Below the pieces are notes generated by a model, which was not told the origin of the DNA, ran no database searches, and saw only the letters and a program-made list of their open reading frames with translations. A DNA stretch of 60,289 nt, taken from positions 1 to 60,289 of the IMG/VR virus record IMGVR_UViG_3300028177_000006. One strand, given 5' to 3'. The DNA comes from a virus. Position 1 is the stretch's first letter, and every line of letters starts with the position of its first letter. Positions 48,155 to 58,000 of this stretch are shown here, piece by piece. The translations under genes were made by a program, and so were the position numbers.

Positions 48155-49435
48155 TCAAGCGCATTTAGTTTTGAGCACTAAATCGACCATGTTCCCAAAG
48201 TCGCGACCGACCTTTGTGTTAACTTTGAAGTCACCCAGCTCGGTCTGGCTGAAAAGGTTAATAAGTTCTGGTATCATTCCTCGCTCGGAGGCGGCAAGGT
48301 CGATAACGATTGAGTCGTGAAGGGTGAAAGCGATCTGGCTTCTGCAGTCTCTAAGGCGCTCATTGATTTCAATAAGCCTCCGGAGGGTAACGTCCACGCA
48401 ACTACTTTGAATAATATAAGACAGAGAGTGATGGTGATCGCTAGGAATGGTCCGTCCGAATCGTGTCCTGACATGTGTGCCGGTCCAATGCGAGCCAATA
48501 ATTCTCTCTCTTCGGTACGTTTCTTCCAGTAGTTTTTCCACAGTCCCATCATTATTAGTTAGTGTGCCAGTGACATTTTTCCTACCGTATAGCCACGCAA
48601 AGATTCTACGCTTCGCTTCCTGACGATCTACGTCACCAAAAATATTCTTAATGTTCCACTCATGAATGTCCTCTACTGGCTGCTCTTGACCAGCTAGTGC
48701 CAAAGCCACGCGGAGTTCTGCGGCATTATAATCCAACTCCAAGAACCAATCGTTACTTGGCTTGAGCACAGAACGATACTGCTTGTCGAGTGTCAAGATG
48801 GGGAAGCTGCCCGGGCTGTTTGTTAGCCGACCGGTCTTCGTGCCCCATATATTATAACGACAATATGGTGTATACTTCTGGAGGTTCTTTACAAACTTTC
48901 TGGTAGCTGCCTTGTGATAGATTGGGCGGATGCCCTCTGTGCTAATGCTTAGCTCATTGTATCGAATATCATCAAGCGCTGTAGCCAACTGCTTGATAAA
49001 GTCATAGTTGTCGGGCTTCTCGTAGGTGTCGAACACATGTTGTGTGATCCGGCTCTTAACCTCGCAGTAGTCCAGTAGAAACTGGCGTGGAACCAAGTCA
49101 AAAAAGCAGTTCTCGTCCAACGATACTTTGGCAAAGCCGAATGACCGAAAATATGCGCGGAGCTTGTCTCTTACAGCCTCCCACTGTGTCCTCAAACGAG
49201 GCGGGCACACTTGGTCCAAGGACAGACCGCCACAGTAAAACTTGGCATACTCCACTTCGGTGTCCCGCAGGAACGTGCTATAGTCCCATGTGCGTGATAG
49301 ACCTGTGGGTAGGTGGTCGTGGATCAGTTCGCCATCAAGATATATGCCTACGCATTCTTTCTTGTCGTCTAGTGTCTGGAATAACAAGTGCTTGCCTGAG
49401 TTAAATGTACAGCATGAATTGTCCGCGACCAGCAT
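48155..49435 (-). CDS. Short A-family DNA polymerase
   Basis: 426 residues, lacking the 3'-5' exonuclease and most of the thumb-side domain of a complete Pol I. WFLELDYNAAELRVALALAG near 220-240 is motif A (catalytic Asp). RQEAKRRIFAWLYG near 270 is motif B with the conserved Lys and Phe. AFTLHDSIVIDL near 378 is motif C, with HDS instead of HDE. GRLTNSPGSFPIL precedes motif A. A specialised repair or gap-filling enzyme is likely, beside the C-family replicase. The start overlaps the upstream gene by 35 bases. Confidence 0.85.
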   Translation of the reverse strand: MLVADNSCCTFNSGKHLLFQTLDDKKECVGIYLDGELIHDHLPTGLSRTWDYSTFLRDTEVEYAKFYCGGLSLDQVCPPRLRTQWEAVRDKLRAYFRSFGFAKVSLDENCFFDLVPRQFLLDYCEVKSRITQHVFDTYEKPDNYDFIKQLATALDDIRYNELSISTEGIRPIYHKAATRKFVKNLQKYTPYCRYNIWGTKTGRLTNSPGSFPILTLDKQYRSVLKPSNDWFLELDYNAAELRVALALAGQEQPVEDIHEWNIKNIFGDVDRQEAKRRIFAWLYGRKNVTGTLTNNDGTVEKLLEETYRRERIIGSHWTGTHVRTRFGRTIPSDHHHSLSYIIQSSCVDVTLRRLIEINERLRDCRSQIAFTLHDSIVIDLAASERGMIPELINLFSQTELGDFKVNTKVGRDFGNMVDLVLKTKCA

Positions 49436-51245
49436 TGCTTCTTTCGCGGTTTACATATCGGTTAAACGTCTTTGCTTTATTTTGTACTGTTCTGTACGGC
49501 GGATTGCCACCCGGGGAGGGCAGTCTGTCCGTCTTGTTATTAATATAATCTAATGCTTGGTTCCCGTCAAGGTTTTTCTGAATATCTGCCAAATCTTTGA
49601 CATTTTGTTCAAAGATCCTCTGAGTCCAGTCAACTGCCGCCTCTCTAGCGCGCACAAACAAGTAGAGTTTGGCTGGGAAGTCTGTACCGAAGATGTTAGA
49701 GAAAACGTCGTAAGAAGAAGGCTTCTTGTTGGCGTTGGCGTTCTTGCGGTTGATCGTTTTACCCGCTAGCATAGAATGGTTTTCTCTTTTGATGGTCGCG
49801 TAGTAGCTGGTGTCTGCTGATGCGGCGCCGTCGAATGCGATGGTGCTGCGATAGTGAGTGAGCACCACAACCTCTGAGTTTGCACCGGATGCTTCGGCGC
49901 TGGAACGGTGGACGGCGATGGCTTGCGAAGGGAATGACCCAGCAAACGAGTTCCACATGCTAACAAAGTAGTTCATCAAGACCTTTAAATCTGTAGAGTC
50001 TGCTCTATAATAGCATGTCCGGAACATGATGTCAAGGTTTTTAGTTTGATATTTTTTGATCAATTCGTCATATGTTTGCGCCAGTTTATACGCCTCGTCT
50101 CTCTGTCCGCGTCTAGTCTGGGTGCCTGTTGCTATTTTCTGGTACCCGTCGCGGCGGCGTACTAGCTCCGGAATGTTTGTCCCTTTGCCATTGACATCTT
50201 TACCTTCTACTGCCCAGTCACGGATGTACCGGCGCATGGGAGTTGACATTACATCAGCAACCAGTCTCCAAGGGCAGTTGAAATCGACCATGAAGCCAAA
50301 CTTTTGAGCCATGGCAACAAATAATTCAAAGTTCGGATCGTTTAAATACTTTTCCTTCTTCGTTACATCGTCATTCGGATTCTCTTTATACAAATCGATT
50401 TGCCATCCGCTGATCGCTCGATTACATTCGCCACTCATGATATACCCAGAGCGTGTGAACTGTACCATGGGAGCCGCAATATCTATGAAGCGCAGCATGT
50501 ACTGCATAAAGTCCTTAAAGTTTAATATTTTCTGTTGACGACCTTCTGATTTTACCCACTGCTGAAACCCTTCAAAGATTCTTTCCATGTTGGCTTGGTA
50601 CTGCGGGTGTATACTGGTCCAACCGCTTTTCACCGTGAGCTTGCCGTCTGTACTGGGGCGGAACACACCTACATTAGCAACCATCGGTCCAGTGCCCTGA
50701 CCTCTTTGGTTGCTAGCCCTAATATTCATGCGAAAGAAGCGAGTCCATTCCTTTTGGAAATCTCTCCACGCATGCGCCACAAATACTGGCGCCATGATGG
50801 ATCCATCTCCTTTGTTGAGCGATGTAAGATACGCTTCTGAAAGGTAGATGGCATTTTGGTTAATATCCACTTTCCCGTACATCGCTTTGTCGTACCAGAA
50901 GTCAATCATACCCAGCGACCATCCACCGATGGAAGTATATCTGGGAGCATATGATTCCCAGTGTATGCGGCGGGCAAACAAAGTAGATGCCTTGTCTGCA
51001 TCTGTGGCACCCCACCATTTGGCGTCCTCGCCACGGGCGCGAGCCATCTCAATAGAAATGGCAGGAACGTGAATGAAATCTTGTAGCGAAGGCTGGCGAC
51101 CACTGCGATATGGGATCCGTTTGATCCCCTTCCGTTTGCGTGGATCTTTTGCCTCGTAAAGACCCGGAGGATCAACAATAACCTTTACGGCGCCCGTATT
51201 TAAACGCTTTATAAGCGCTAGTGTTTTCTCATCTGAATCTGACAT
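49401..51245 (-). CDS. Large unknown protein, probably virion-associated (614 aa)
   Basis: MSDSDEKTLALIKRLNTGAV, a basic PRKRKGIKRIPYRSGR stretch, then a long mixed region (GGWSLGMIDFWYDKAM; IYLSEAYLTSLN; WTRFFRMNIRASNQRG; IDIAAPMVQFTRSGY). No domain recognised. It lies between the A-family polymerase and baseplate-like genes, preceded by GGGAGGAGATACGC and a TATAAATA-type site, as is usual for late genes here. A baseplate or tail role is inferred. Confidence 0.55.
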   Translation of the reverse strand: MSDSDEKTLALIKRLNTGAVKVIVDPPGLYEAKDPRKRKGIKRIPYRSGRQPSLQDFIHVPAISIEMARARGEDAKWWGATDADKASTLFARRIHWESYAPRYTSIGGWSLGMIDFWYDKAMYGKVDINQNAIYLSEAYLTSLNKGDGSIMAPVFVAHAWRDFQKEWTRFFRMNIRASNQRGQGTGPMVANVGVFRPSTDGKLTVKSGWTSIHPQYQANMERIFEGFQQWVKSEGRQQKILNFKDFMQYMLRFIDIAAPMVQFTRSGYIMSGECNRAISGWQIDLYKENPNDDVTKKEKYLNDPNFELFVAMAQKFGFMVDFNCPWRLVADVMSTPMRRYIRDWAVEGKDVNGKGTNIPELVRRRDGYQKIATGTQTRRGQRDEAYKLAQTYDELIKKYQTKNLDIMFRTCYYRADSTDLKVLMNYFVSMWNSFAGSFPSQAIAVHRSSAEASGANSEVVVLTHYRSTIAFDGAASADTSYYATIKRENHSMLAGKTINRKNANANKKPSSYDVFSNIFGTDFPAKLYLFVRAREAAVDWTQRIFEQNVKDLADIQKNLDGNQALDYINNKTDRLPSPGGNPPYRTVQNKAKTFNRYVNRERSNAGRGQFMLYI

Positions 51246-51261
51246 GCGTATCTCCTCCCTT

Positions 51262-51269
51262 TATAAATA
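51262..51269 (+). promoter_or_regulatory. TATAAATA-type site
   Basis: TATAAATA on the plus strand, TATTTATA on the coding strand, 17 bases before the gene starting at 51245 and directly before GGGAGGAG. Confidence 0.35.
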
Positions 51270-51274
51270 TTGGT

Positions 51275-53884
51275 TTACCAAATTTTCCACCATGGATCAT
51301 TGGCGCCATTATCGTCACCCTGACACGGATCTTCAGCGTCCATGTCGCCGGCTGCTATATCAGGCAGTTCTTCATCCAGTCCCAGAGCGCCCTCTATGGC
51401 GTCACCCACATCGCCCCAGAAACTGTCCTGAGAGTCTTCAACCACTTGTGCCACGTCCACTTCAGAGCAATCTGGCTCTTCGGTAGGTGCCGCTCCTGCG
51501 CCGCTGCTAACCCAAGTACATTCCAGCGTAGTATCGTACGCTCCACCGCGTTTTATCGCCGAGTTGACTTTGATAACTTGAAAATATCCGCCCAATCCCA
51601 AACGGAACGCAATGGAGTTTCGTGTAGAAGGGTTGCCCACGCCATATGGGGGATTCACATAGACATATTGTCCCGGGAAATGAATGTTGTTCCCGACCAT
51701 CTTCAGCTTGGCGTTATAAAGCTCACGCAAGTTGGACAAGGCACCTTCTTCTGTCTGTCTAGCTTCCTTGAGCCCCTGAATGTCTGACTTGTCGAAACTG
51801 ATGCTCTTGATCAGTCCGCTATCCTGTCCAATAAAGTAATGATTAATGCCTCGCTTCTCGTCGGCGGCTTGGTCACCGACTAGCCCGCCCGGATCGCCCG
51901 TTTGCATGTAATAGAGTGCATATGTAAAGCCCGGATCTTGTGGGTTAACATCTTCCCCGATCTTTGCCATTATCGCTTCGGGCGTTGGGCGTGTACCGTG
52001 AGGAGTGAGAACATCAGTTGCCGCTTTGACTGTGAAGACGGCTTGAGACACATCTCCTGTCTGGTTTGGAGCATTCGGGAAGCACTTGGGCTGGAGAGCC
52101 GGCTTAATGAGGCACTGCATGACATCCATGAGAAACCTTCTAACTGGGTAGTTATCTTTCTCTGGTTCAATAACCTTTTCATTCCAGAACTTCAGAAACA
52201 GAGTGTAGGAAATGGGGATATCGCACAAAGCAATCCGCACAAGCTTTTTGGTTCTGGGATCTGTGAACTGAGCCGGTCCTAAGATGATAGCCATGTTCTC
52301 AAGTTCGGCTGCTTTGCTGTCCGGATTGAAAGACAAACATGCCTGCTCAACAATGTCGCCTAGGAAACAAAAATAAATGTCATCATCGTCTACATCTGAC
52401 GGGTCTGCATCTTCGGCTTCTGCTTCCGGGTTACTGAACCAGCCTTGATCGCCGATTGTGATAGTCGCGACCCCGCCCCACTGGCTGTCACTGGAGAGCG
52501 TTGGGCGCTTGCCCTCTTTGTTCTCTTGCCATTCTTCGAGGAAGCCATTGTCTAAATCTAAGTGTCGGATTTTGCCGCTAAGAGCGTCTGTGAAGCTGGC
52601 GTATGCTGCAGCCCTGTTAGTGTCTTTTAGTTCTGCTATTATCTCCCGTAGTTCTTCTGCTTCCTCGCCGGCATCTTCCGCCTCTTCATCAAGATCTTCG
52701 ATGTCGCCTTCTGATGCATTTTGTTCGCTAGCACATGCTTGAGCGTCTTCGACATTTTCTATGTGCCCCTCTAACGCCTCTAGCTCCGCCTCGACATCTT
52801 CTATATTTCGGCTATCAACACCAATGCCCGCGAAGCCGGCACTCACCGTAGCATCTCCGCTGCCGCCGCCGGGAAAAAGAATATCTGCCGCCTTCGATTC
52901 CAGAGCGGCTTCCATTGCACCAACATACTCCACCGTCACGTCGCACGATCCGTCCTCCTTGATTTTAACCTCATGTTGAATAAGATTAAGGTACATCTCC
53001 AGATTCATATTCTTTAGTATCTTAATCAGCTTTGCATCTTCTAGGTGGGTCCGGACACCTTCATCGATTGCCCAACCGACGTTGGCTAAGACCCTATAAT
53101 ATCTTGGATCATATTCTTCGGCGCCAGTCTTGCCCCTGTTTCCACCCTCCGGGTGCAGGATTAACTCTAAAAAGCTGGGGTTAGTGCCCGGGACATAGTT
53201 ATCTCCCGCTGCGGCTATCGAATCAAAGTCTCCCACTAAATCTTTCATAGACTGGAAGTGCATTGTCATTTTTACACCAATGACTTTCTCACCTTCTGCC
53301 GGGTTTGTACCCGCGAACTCCCACTTAAATTCTTTTATACCGGCGCCGCCTGCACGACCGCCGGCATCTGTTGTTAGGTCTGAGAGCCTTGACTCATCAG
53401 TAAAACCTTTGAACTTGAACTCCCGGCGGGTAGATTCACCGCCATCGGCTGCAGGTGTGACTCTCCACAGTCTTACTTGTGGCTGCAATACAGCCTTTTG
53501 CCATGGCTTGATCCGAGTGAATGGCGCCATGCCATCCCGCTTCAAGACACCCGACAATACATCGTGAACGGTATTCTCGGCGCTAGCAGCAAGAGCATGA
53601 AAATTCTTATAATGACACTGCTCATTTAGTCCAGCAAGAATATCTACATAATCTATTAGGAAACATTGATGATCAAAGGTTAGTTTATCTTGCTCGGGCT
53701 CTGCCTCAGATGTAGCATCGGCAGGGTCTGTTCCAGCAGCAGCAGCATCCTCGCCCGCAGTAGTGCCATCGGTAGCTGCAGATGGATCTGCGCTAGCGGC
53801 ATCAGCGGAATCCGTTCCGGAAGCGCCACCATCTTCAGTGGCGGCTTCGGCGGGATCTGTTTCTGGGACTTCGGGATCTGCCAT
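51275..53884 (-). CDS. Large structural/baseplate-like protein (869 aa)
   Basis: Residues 1-66 are a low-complexity Asp/Ala/Thr/Glu linker. LTFDHQCFLIDYVDILAG follows, then a large beta-rich region (VRLWRVTPAAD; FKFKGFTDESRL; MTMHFQSMKDL). Residues about 385-450 are a very acidic coiled coil (VEAELEALEGHIENV; EDAGEEAEELREIIAEL). The C-terminus is acidic, ending DPWWKIW. Gene order beside the gp53-like gene supports a baseplate or tail-tip component. No family recognised. Confidence 0.55.
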   Translation of the reverse strand: MADPEVPETDPAEAATEDGGASGTDSADAASADPSAATDGTTAGEDAAAAGTDPADATSEAEPEQDKLTFDHQCFLIDYVDILAGLNEQCHYKNFHALAASAENTVHDVLSGVLKRDGMAPFTRIKPWQKAVLQPQVRLWRVTPAADGGESTRREFKFKGFTDESRLSDLTTDAGGRAGGAGIKEFKWEFAGTNPAEGEKVIGVKMTMHFQSMKDLVGDFDSIAAAGDNYVPGTNPSFLELILHPEGGNRGKTGAEEYDPRYYRVLANVGWAIDEGVRTHLEDAKLIKILKNMNLEMYLNLIQHEVKIKEDGSCDVTVEYVGAMEAALESKAADILFPGGGSGDATVSAGFAGIGVDSRNIEDVEAELEALEGHIENVEDAQACASEQNASEGDIEDLDEEAEDAGEEAEELREIIAELKDTNRAAAYASFTDALSGKIRHLDLDNGFLEEWQENKEGKRPTLSSDSQWGGVATITIGDQGWFSNPEAEAEDADPSDVDDDDIYFCFLGDIVEQACLSFNPDSKAAELENMAIILGPAQFTDPRTKKLVRIALCDIPISYTLFLKFWNEKVIEPEKDNYPVRRFLMDVMQCLIKPALQPKCFPNAPNQTGDVSQAVFTVKAATDVLTPHGTRPTPEAIMAKIGEDVNPQDPGFTYALYYMQTGDPGGLVGDQAADEKRGINHYFIGQDSGLIKSISFDKSDIQGLKEARQTEEGALSNLRELYNAKLKMVGNNIHFPGQYVYVNPPYGVGNPSTRNSIAFRLGLGGYFQVIKVNSAIKRGGAYDTTLECTWVSSGAGAAPTEEPDCSEVDVAQVVEDSQDSFWGDVGDAIEGALGLDEELPDIAAGDMDAEDPCQGDDNGANDPWWKIW

Positions 53885-53890
53885 ACAACA

Positions 53891-54229
53891 TTAACCTTTC
53901 AAGTATTTTAGCACAGAGTTTAAAGGCATTGGGATATGGATCGTATCTCCCATTTTAATATGAGATTCCGTTGGCTTTTTATTAAACCATGCAATAACCC
54001 ACCACAATTCTGACTCTCCGTAATATTGGTGAGCGAGTTTCCAGTACTGATCTCCTGTCTTCCACAAATGAGACACGCGATCAATGGTCGCCGAGATTTG
54101 TTCGGGTGAAGGGTAGGACATATAGGGTGTATTGTATTGACGAATGCGACGAAGACCGCGCTTCTCCAGCATCTCTGCGTAAAAGCGACTAGAATTTGTG
54201 ATCACTCGCCTGCTATCATATCTTGCCAT
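53891..54229 (-). CDS. gp53-like baseplate wedge protein (LysM-type)
   Basis: 112 residues. RVITNSSRFYAEMLEKRG, then SHLWKTGDQYWKLAHQYYGESELWWVIAWFNKKP, IKMGDTIHIPMPLNSVLKYL. The pattern G-D-x-x-x-x-L-A-x-x-x-Y-G...W-W-x-I-x...I-x-x-G-D-x-I-x-I-P is a LysM fold, as in T4 gp53. It joins baseplate wedges. The downstream structural gene begins seven bases later; its ribosome site AAGG lies in this gene's final codons. Confidence 0.75.
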   Translation of the reverse strand: MARYDSRRVITNSSRFYAEMLEKRGLRRIRQYNTPYMSYPSPEQISATIDRVSHLWKTGDQYWKLAHQYYGESELWWVIAWFNKKPTESHIKMGDTIHIPMPLNSVLKYLKG

Positions 54230-54252
54230 ATCTTTTTATTCAACTCCTTTTG

Positions 54253-55032
54253 TTAGCCGCCGGTTGGTTCCAGCGGTAAGTCTACTCCCGGTGTGCCTGG
54301 GGGAGCCGGCTCTGATGTAGGGTCTGTTGTCCCACCGCCAGCGCCGGCGGCTGTACCTCTCGCATTGTAGGGGAAGTTCCCTGCACCGCCGCCGCGACCG
54401 AAGCCCATTTGGTCGCCACCGGAGGCATTCTCAGCAGACCAACCCATCATGTGTGTGTGCAGGACTGTGAACTCAGCCGACAAAGTGAGCTTCAAGGGAT
54501 AAAATATTCCCGGGTCTTCGTCAACGATGCCCGATTCAAAGTCTGGCTCAAAAGTAAATCCACCGATGTAACCAATCAGCCCGGAGGTCTTTGCGTCAGA
54601 AGCAGCGGAGTTCGGTCCAGCCTCAACGTTGTGAGCAAAGTTTCCAAACTTAAACTTGAATACGGGAGACGAAGCAATAGTCTGGGAGTCTCCTCCTCCG
54701 CCTTTCGAGTATGACGGGTACAACATAGACATCAGCGTTTCACATTTTGTCATGTTTAGCTTTGCCTCTGCAATGCTTGCCGAAACAACGTCCCACTCGA
54801 CGCTAATCTGTCGGGCAGTGCCTTGGAACGCAGAGATGGGATCCATACGACCATACACTGACTCGCTGTTCCATTCTGACGTATACTGATCTGAGAAGCT
54901 GTTAACCATCGCCTTAAACACGACTGATTTCTGGCTAGGAACGTGAAAGAATTCCAGCACCATAAGCTTGTCTATTGCAAGCTTACCTGTGCCATCTATA
55001 TCAGCTCCAAATCGTCCAGAATATATTGACAT
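54253..55032 (-). CDS. Tail/baseplate protein (259 aa)
   Basis: MSIYSGRFGADIDGTGKLAID, SVYGRMDPISAFQGTARQISVEWDV near 60-84, LNMTKCETLMSMLYPSY near 97, and a Gly/Pro-rich C-terminus (GGGAGNFPYNARG). The VYGRMDPISxFQGTxRxIxVxWDV signature occurs in tail-tube or baseplate-hub associated proteins of marine myoviruses (position of T4 gp48/54 group). ATG 55032 is nine bases behind GGAGG. Confidence 0.65.
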   Translation of the reverse strand: MSIYSGRFGADIDGTGKLAIDKLMVLEFFHVPSQKSVVFKAMVNSFSDQYTSEWNSESVYGRMDPISAFQGTARQISVEWDVVSASIAEAKLNMTKCETLMSMLYPSYSKGGGGDSQTIASSPVFKFKFGNFAHNVEAGPNSAASDAKTSGLIGYIGGFTFEPDFESGIVDEDPGIFYPLKLTLSAEFTVLHTHMMGWSAENASGGDQMGFGRGGGAGNFPYNARGTAAGAGGGTTDPTSEPAPPGTPGVDLPLEPTGG

Positions 55033-55096
55033 ATACAACGTCCTCCCTATTCTTTATCTTCCCTATAACTAGTCCATTCTATAAGAAGTTTCGTTA

Positions 55097-58000
55097 TTAG
55101 AAGCCCTTCAAACCATGCTTGCTGTCGATTGCGGCGTTAACGGCTCTTGCGAATTCATCGCCGTCAAGCTCCAAAACAATGTCTTGCCCCTTCTTCTCTT
55201 TTGAGCCACCGGAAGAGCGCTGTTCGCCCATCACTTGCCTAAGCGCCTCAACAAAGGCGTCCTTGGATGGATCCTTCATCGCTTTTTGAGCAGAAGCATA
55301 CTCTCTCGCAGCCTTTGCCATACCCTCGACGTTTTCTACGACCTCTGGGGTTAACTGCACCGAAGAATCAATAAGGTTTGCTAAGCTGTCTGCAGTCACG
55401 TTGAAACTCAAGGCTTTTGTTTCCGGAATGGAATCAAGAGCGCGACCAATAGCCCAAATACCCCATGCCATGTCCCACAAGATATCCCCAACAGAGTCCA
55501 TGTCGGTTAAGACCGCAAGTCCTTGAAAGATCTGCCCTAAGGCAACTGCTTTTTCTGTGGAGAGGGTTCCCATTGCGGCGCCGAATGCGTGCAATGCTTT
55601 TGTGAGATGTCTGATTCCAGTGTCAAACCATGGTACCATCGCGTATATACCAAGCTTCCATAAGCCCCAGCCAAGTGTAGGTAACGCTCTTCCTAAGGCT
55701 ATTAGTCCCTCTGCCATGGGCTTCATCCTGTCAACGAAGGGTGCCATGACTCCGATGGCGCGACCAAATAACATGAGTGGCAGCGCAAGGATCATCATGG
55801 CTGGAGCCACCAGGAGGGCACCAATAAAGAATGGCATGCCCGCCAGCATGAGCAGACCGCCGGCGATATAGATGCCGAAAGCGAACGCAGCGAGAGCAAC
55901 ACCCAGACCACTTAGAGCTTCAAAGTCCATAGCCATCCACGGTGCCACACCCATTGCCAACCAAAGCAAGCCGATACCGGCGGTCATGCCACCGATCATG
56001 AGCATCGGACCTGAGAACATTAGCCAGAAGCCTGTGCTCAAAAAGCCGTCAGTCATCGCATCTAGAGTCTTTCCAAGTGTCGCCAGCTTCGCGAAGTCCA
56101 TGGACATCCATGGCTTAACCCCCATCCAAAGCAAGAGCAAGCCTGCCGTTGCGGGAATCGCGCCCCACATCAAAAAGTACCCACCAATAAGTAGAGCGAT
56201 GCCGGCGGGGATGAGCAGCCAGCCAAACGCTATCAAAGAGGCGCCGAGTTCAAGCATGTTCTCAAACCCTATTTTCTTAAACGCATTAATACCTTTAGCT
56301 AGGACCAGTAACCCTGCGCCTAAAATCAGCGCGGCGACACCGACCAAGGTGCCACCCCAAAGGAAAGGAACAGCGGCATACATCAAGCCGATACCAAACA
56401 CATATAACATAAAGGTCAGCTTGAACATTGCCTCAAACATCCCGCGCTTGGTGAAGCCTTCGATACCTTTAGCCAGCATTTGCAGACCAAAGCCCAAGAG
56501 CAGTGCTGGAATGCCGATCAACATGGCGCCAAGGAAGAACGGAATAGCGGCATACATCAATCCGTAACCGAAAAGAACCAACATGAAGGTCAGTCCAAGC
56601 ATTGCCTCAAACATTCCTCGTTTAGTGAAGCCTTCAATACCTTTAGCCAACGCTTGCAATCCGAAGCCCAACAGCAGGGCACCTATGCCCACTAAGCCGG
56701 CACCAAAGATGAATGGTATAGCAGCATACATCAGAGCGTAGCCAAAGGGAATGAGAGCAAGACCAAGACCAATCATCATCATAATCGGGAAGTCGTCGAT
56801 GCCCTCTTTAAGAGCCTTGAACCCTTGCCCCAAGAACCAAGCTGCGATACCAAAGACAAGAGCAGCGCCAGACAACTGTAGCAAGCCCATGGCAACGGGA
56901 GCCATCATTGGCGCAACTGGCGCTAAGATGGCGACGAACATAGCGATACCCATTGCCAACATCGGGAGCGCGACCATAGATGCAGCACCAAATGCTATCA
57001 AGCCAAGCAGTGCCGGCGCGATTGCCTCGGGCATTTCCATAAACGCGATAACCAGTTCCTTAAGGGACCAGACGAGCACCGCAATAGCAAGGAACGGCGC
57101 AGCAATAGCCAAAGCCAAGCCGCCGATGGCGAAGCCTAGGGCAACAATGGCAGGAATCAGAGGGGCAGCAGCAATAGAAACTTCAACAAGACCAACTGCC
57201 AAGGCAGTCATCTTGGGGGCTGCTTCAAGAGACTCGTCGCCGGCTTCATCTGTTGCAATGGCTAGAGTTCCAGTAGCTGCAGCGAGACCGCTAGTTAATA
57301 AGGTTCGCATAAATGTCAGAGCCAGCTTTCCAGATTCAAATATAGCCATCATCTGTGATCTATAATGAATTGCTGCCATAACTCCCAGCAAAGTGATAAG
57401 GACTGGAACCAGAAAACCGCCCATCAGATCATTCAACTGTAAGAAGCCGTCCAAGAGGAAGTGAATAGCACCAACAATCGGAGCAACCGCTACTGCGAAC
57501 TGCTCCATGATGCGTGTAAGTTTGTCCTGCATGTTAGCTGCAGCAGCGGCACGTTCTTCTAGCTTCTTCTGTGCCTCAGCGTTGTCCTCGACTTTTGATT
57601 GTGCTTTGTCATATTCCGAAAGGCTCTGTCCGAAAAGTTTATTAGCTTCTGTCATGTCTGAGACGCCTGCTGCATTAGCAACGGCGATTCTCTCAAACTT
57701 GTTCATGCTCGACCAACTCTTGCCGGAAAGCTGAATAGATTGAATCAGTAGGCGCACCCTCTCCTCTTCCGAGGCGTTCAAGAGTTCCATGGAGTCAAGC
57801 ACACCGCCGCCGAGAATAGCATTAAGCTTTCCGGCTGATTGCGCTGCGCCCTCGAATGTATCAAACTGGGTAGTGATACCAAGAAGCGCTTGCATCTCGA
57901 TACCAGTAGCCTTGGCTGCTGCTGCGACTTCCTTGAACACTGTGGTTGCTTCATCGCCGTATGCGGTGAAGACATCCGAGTTCGCTGCAAAGTCTTTAGA

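Noticed and set aside
55872-56567. Plus-strand frame of 231 codons in the tape measure gene
   Set aside because: It is the antisense of the hydrophobic repeats; its Pro/Ala/Lys-rich translation arises from the opposite-strand codons.
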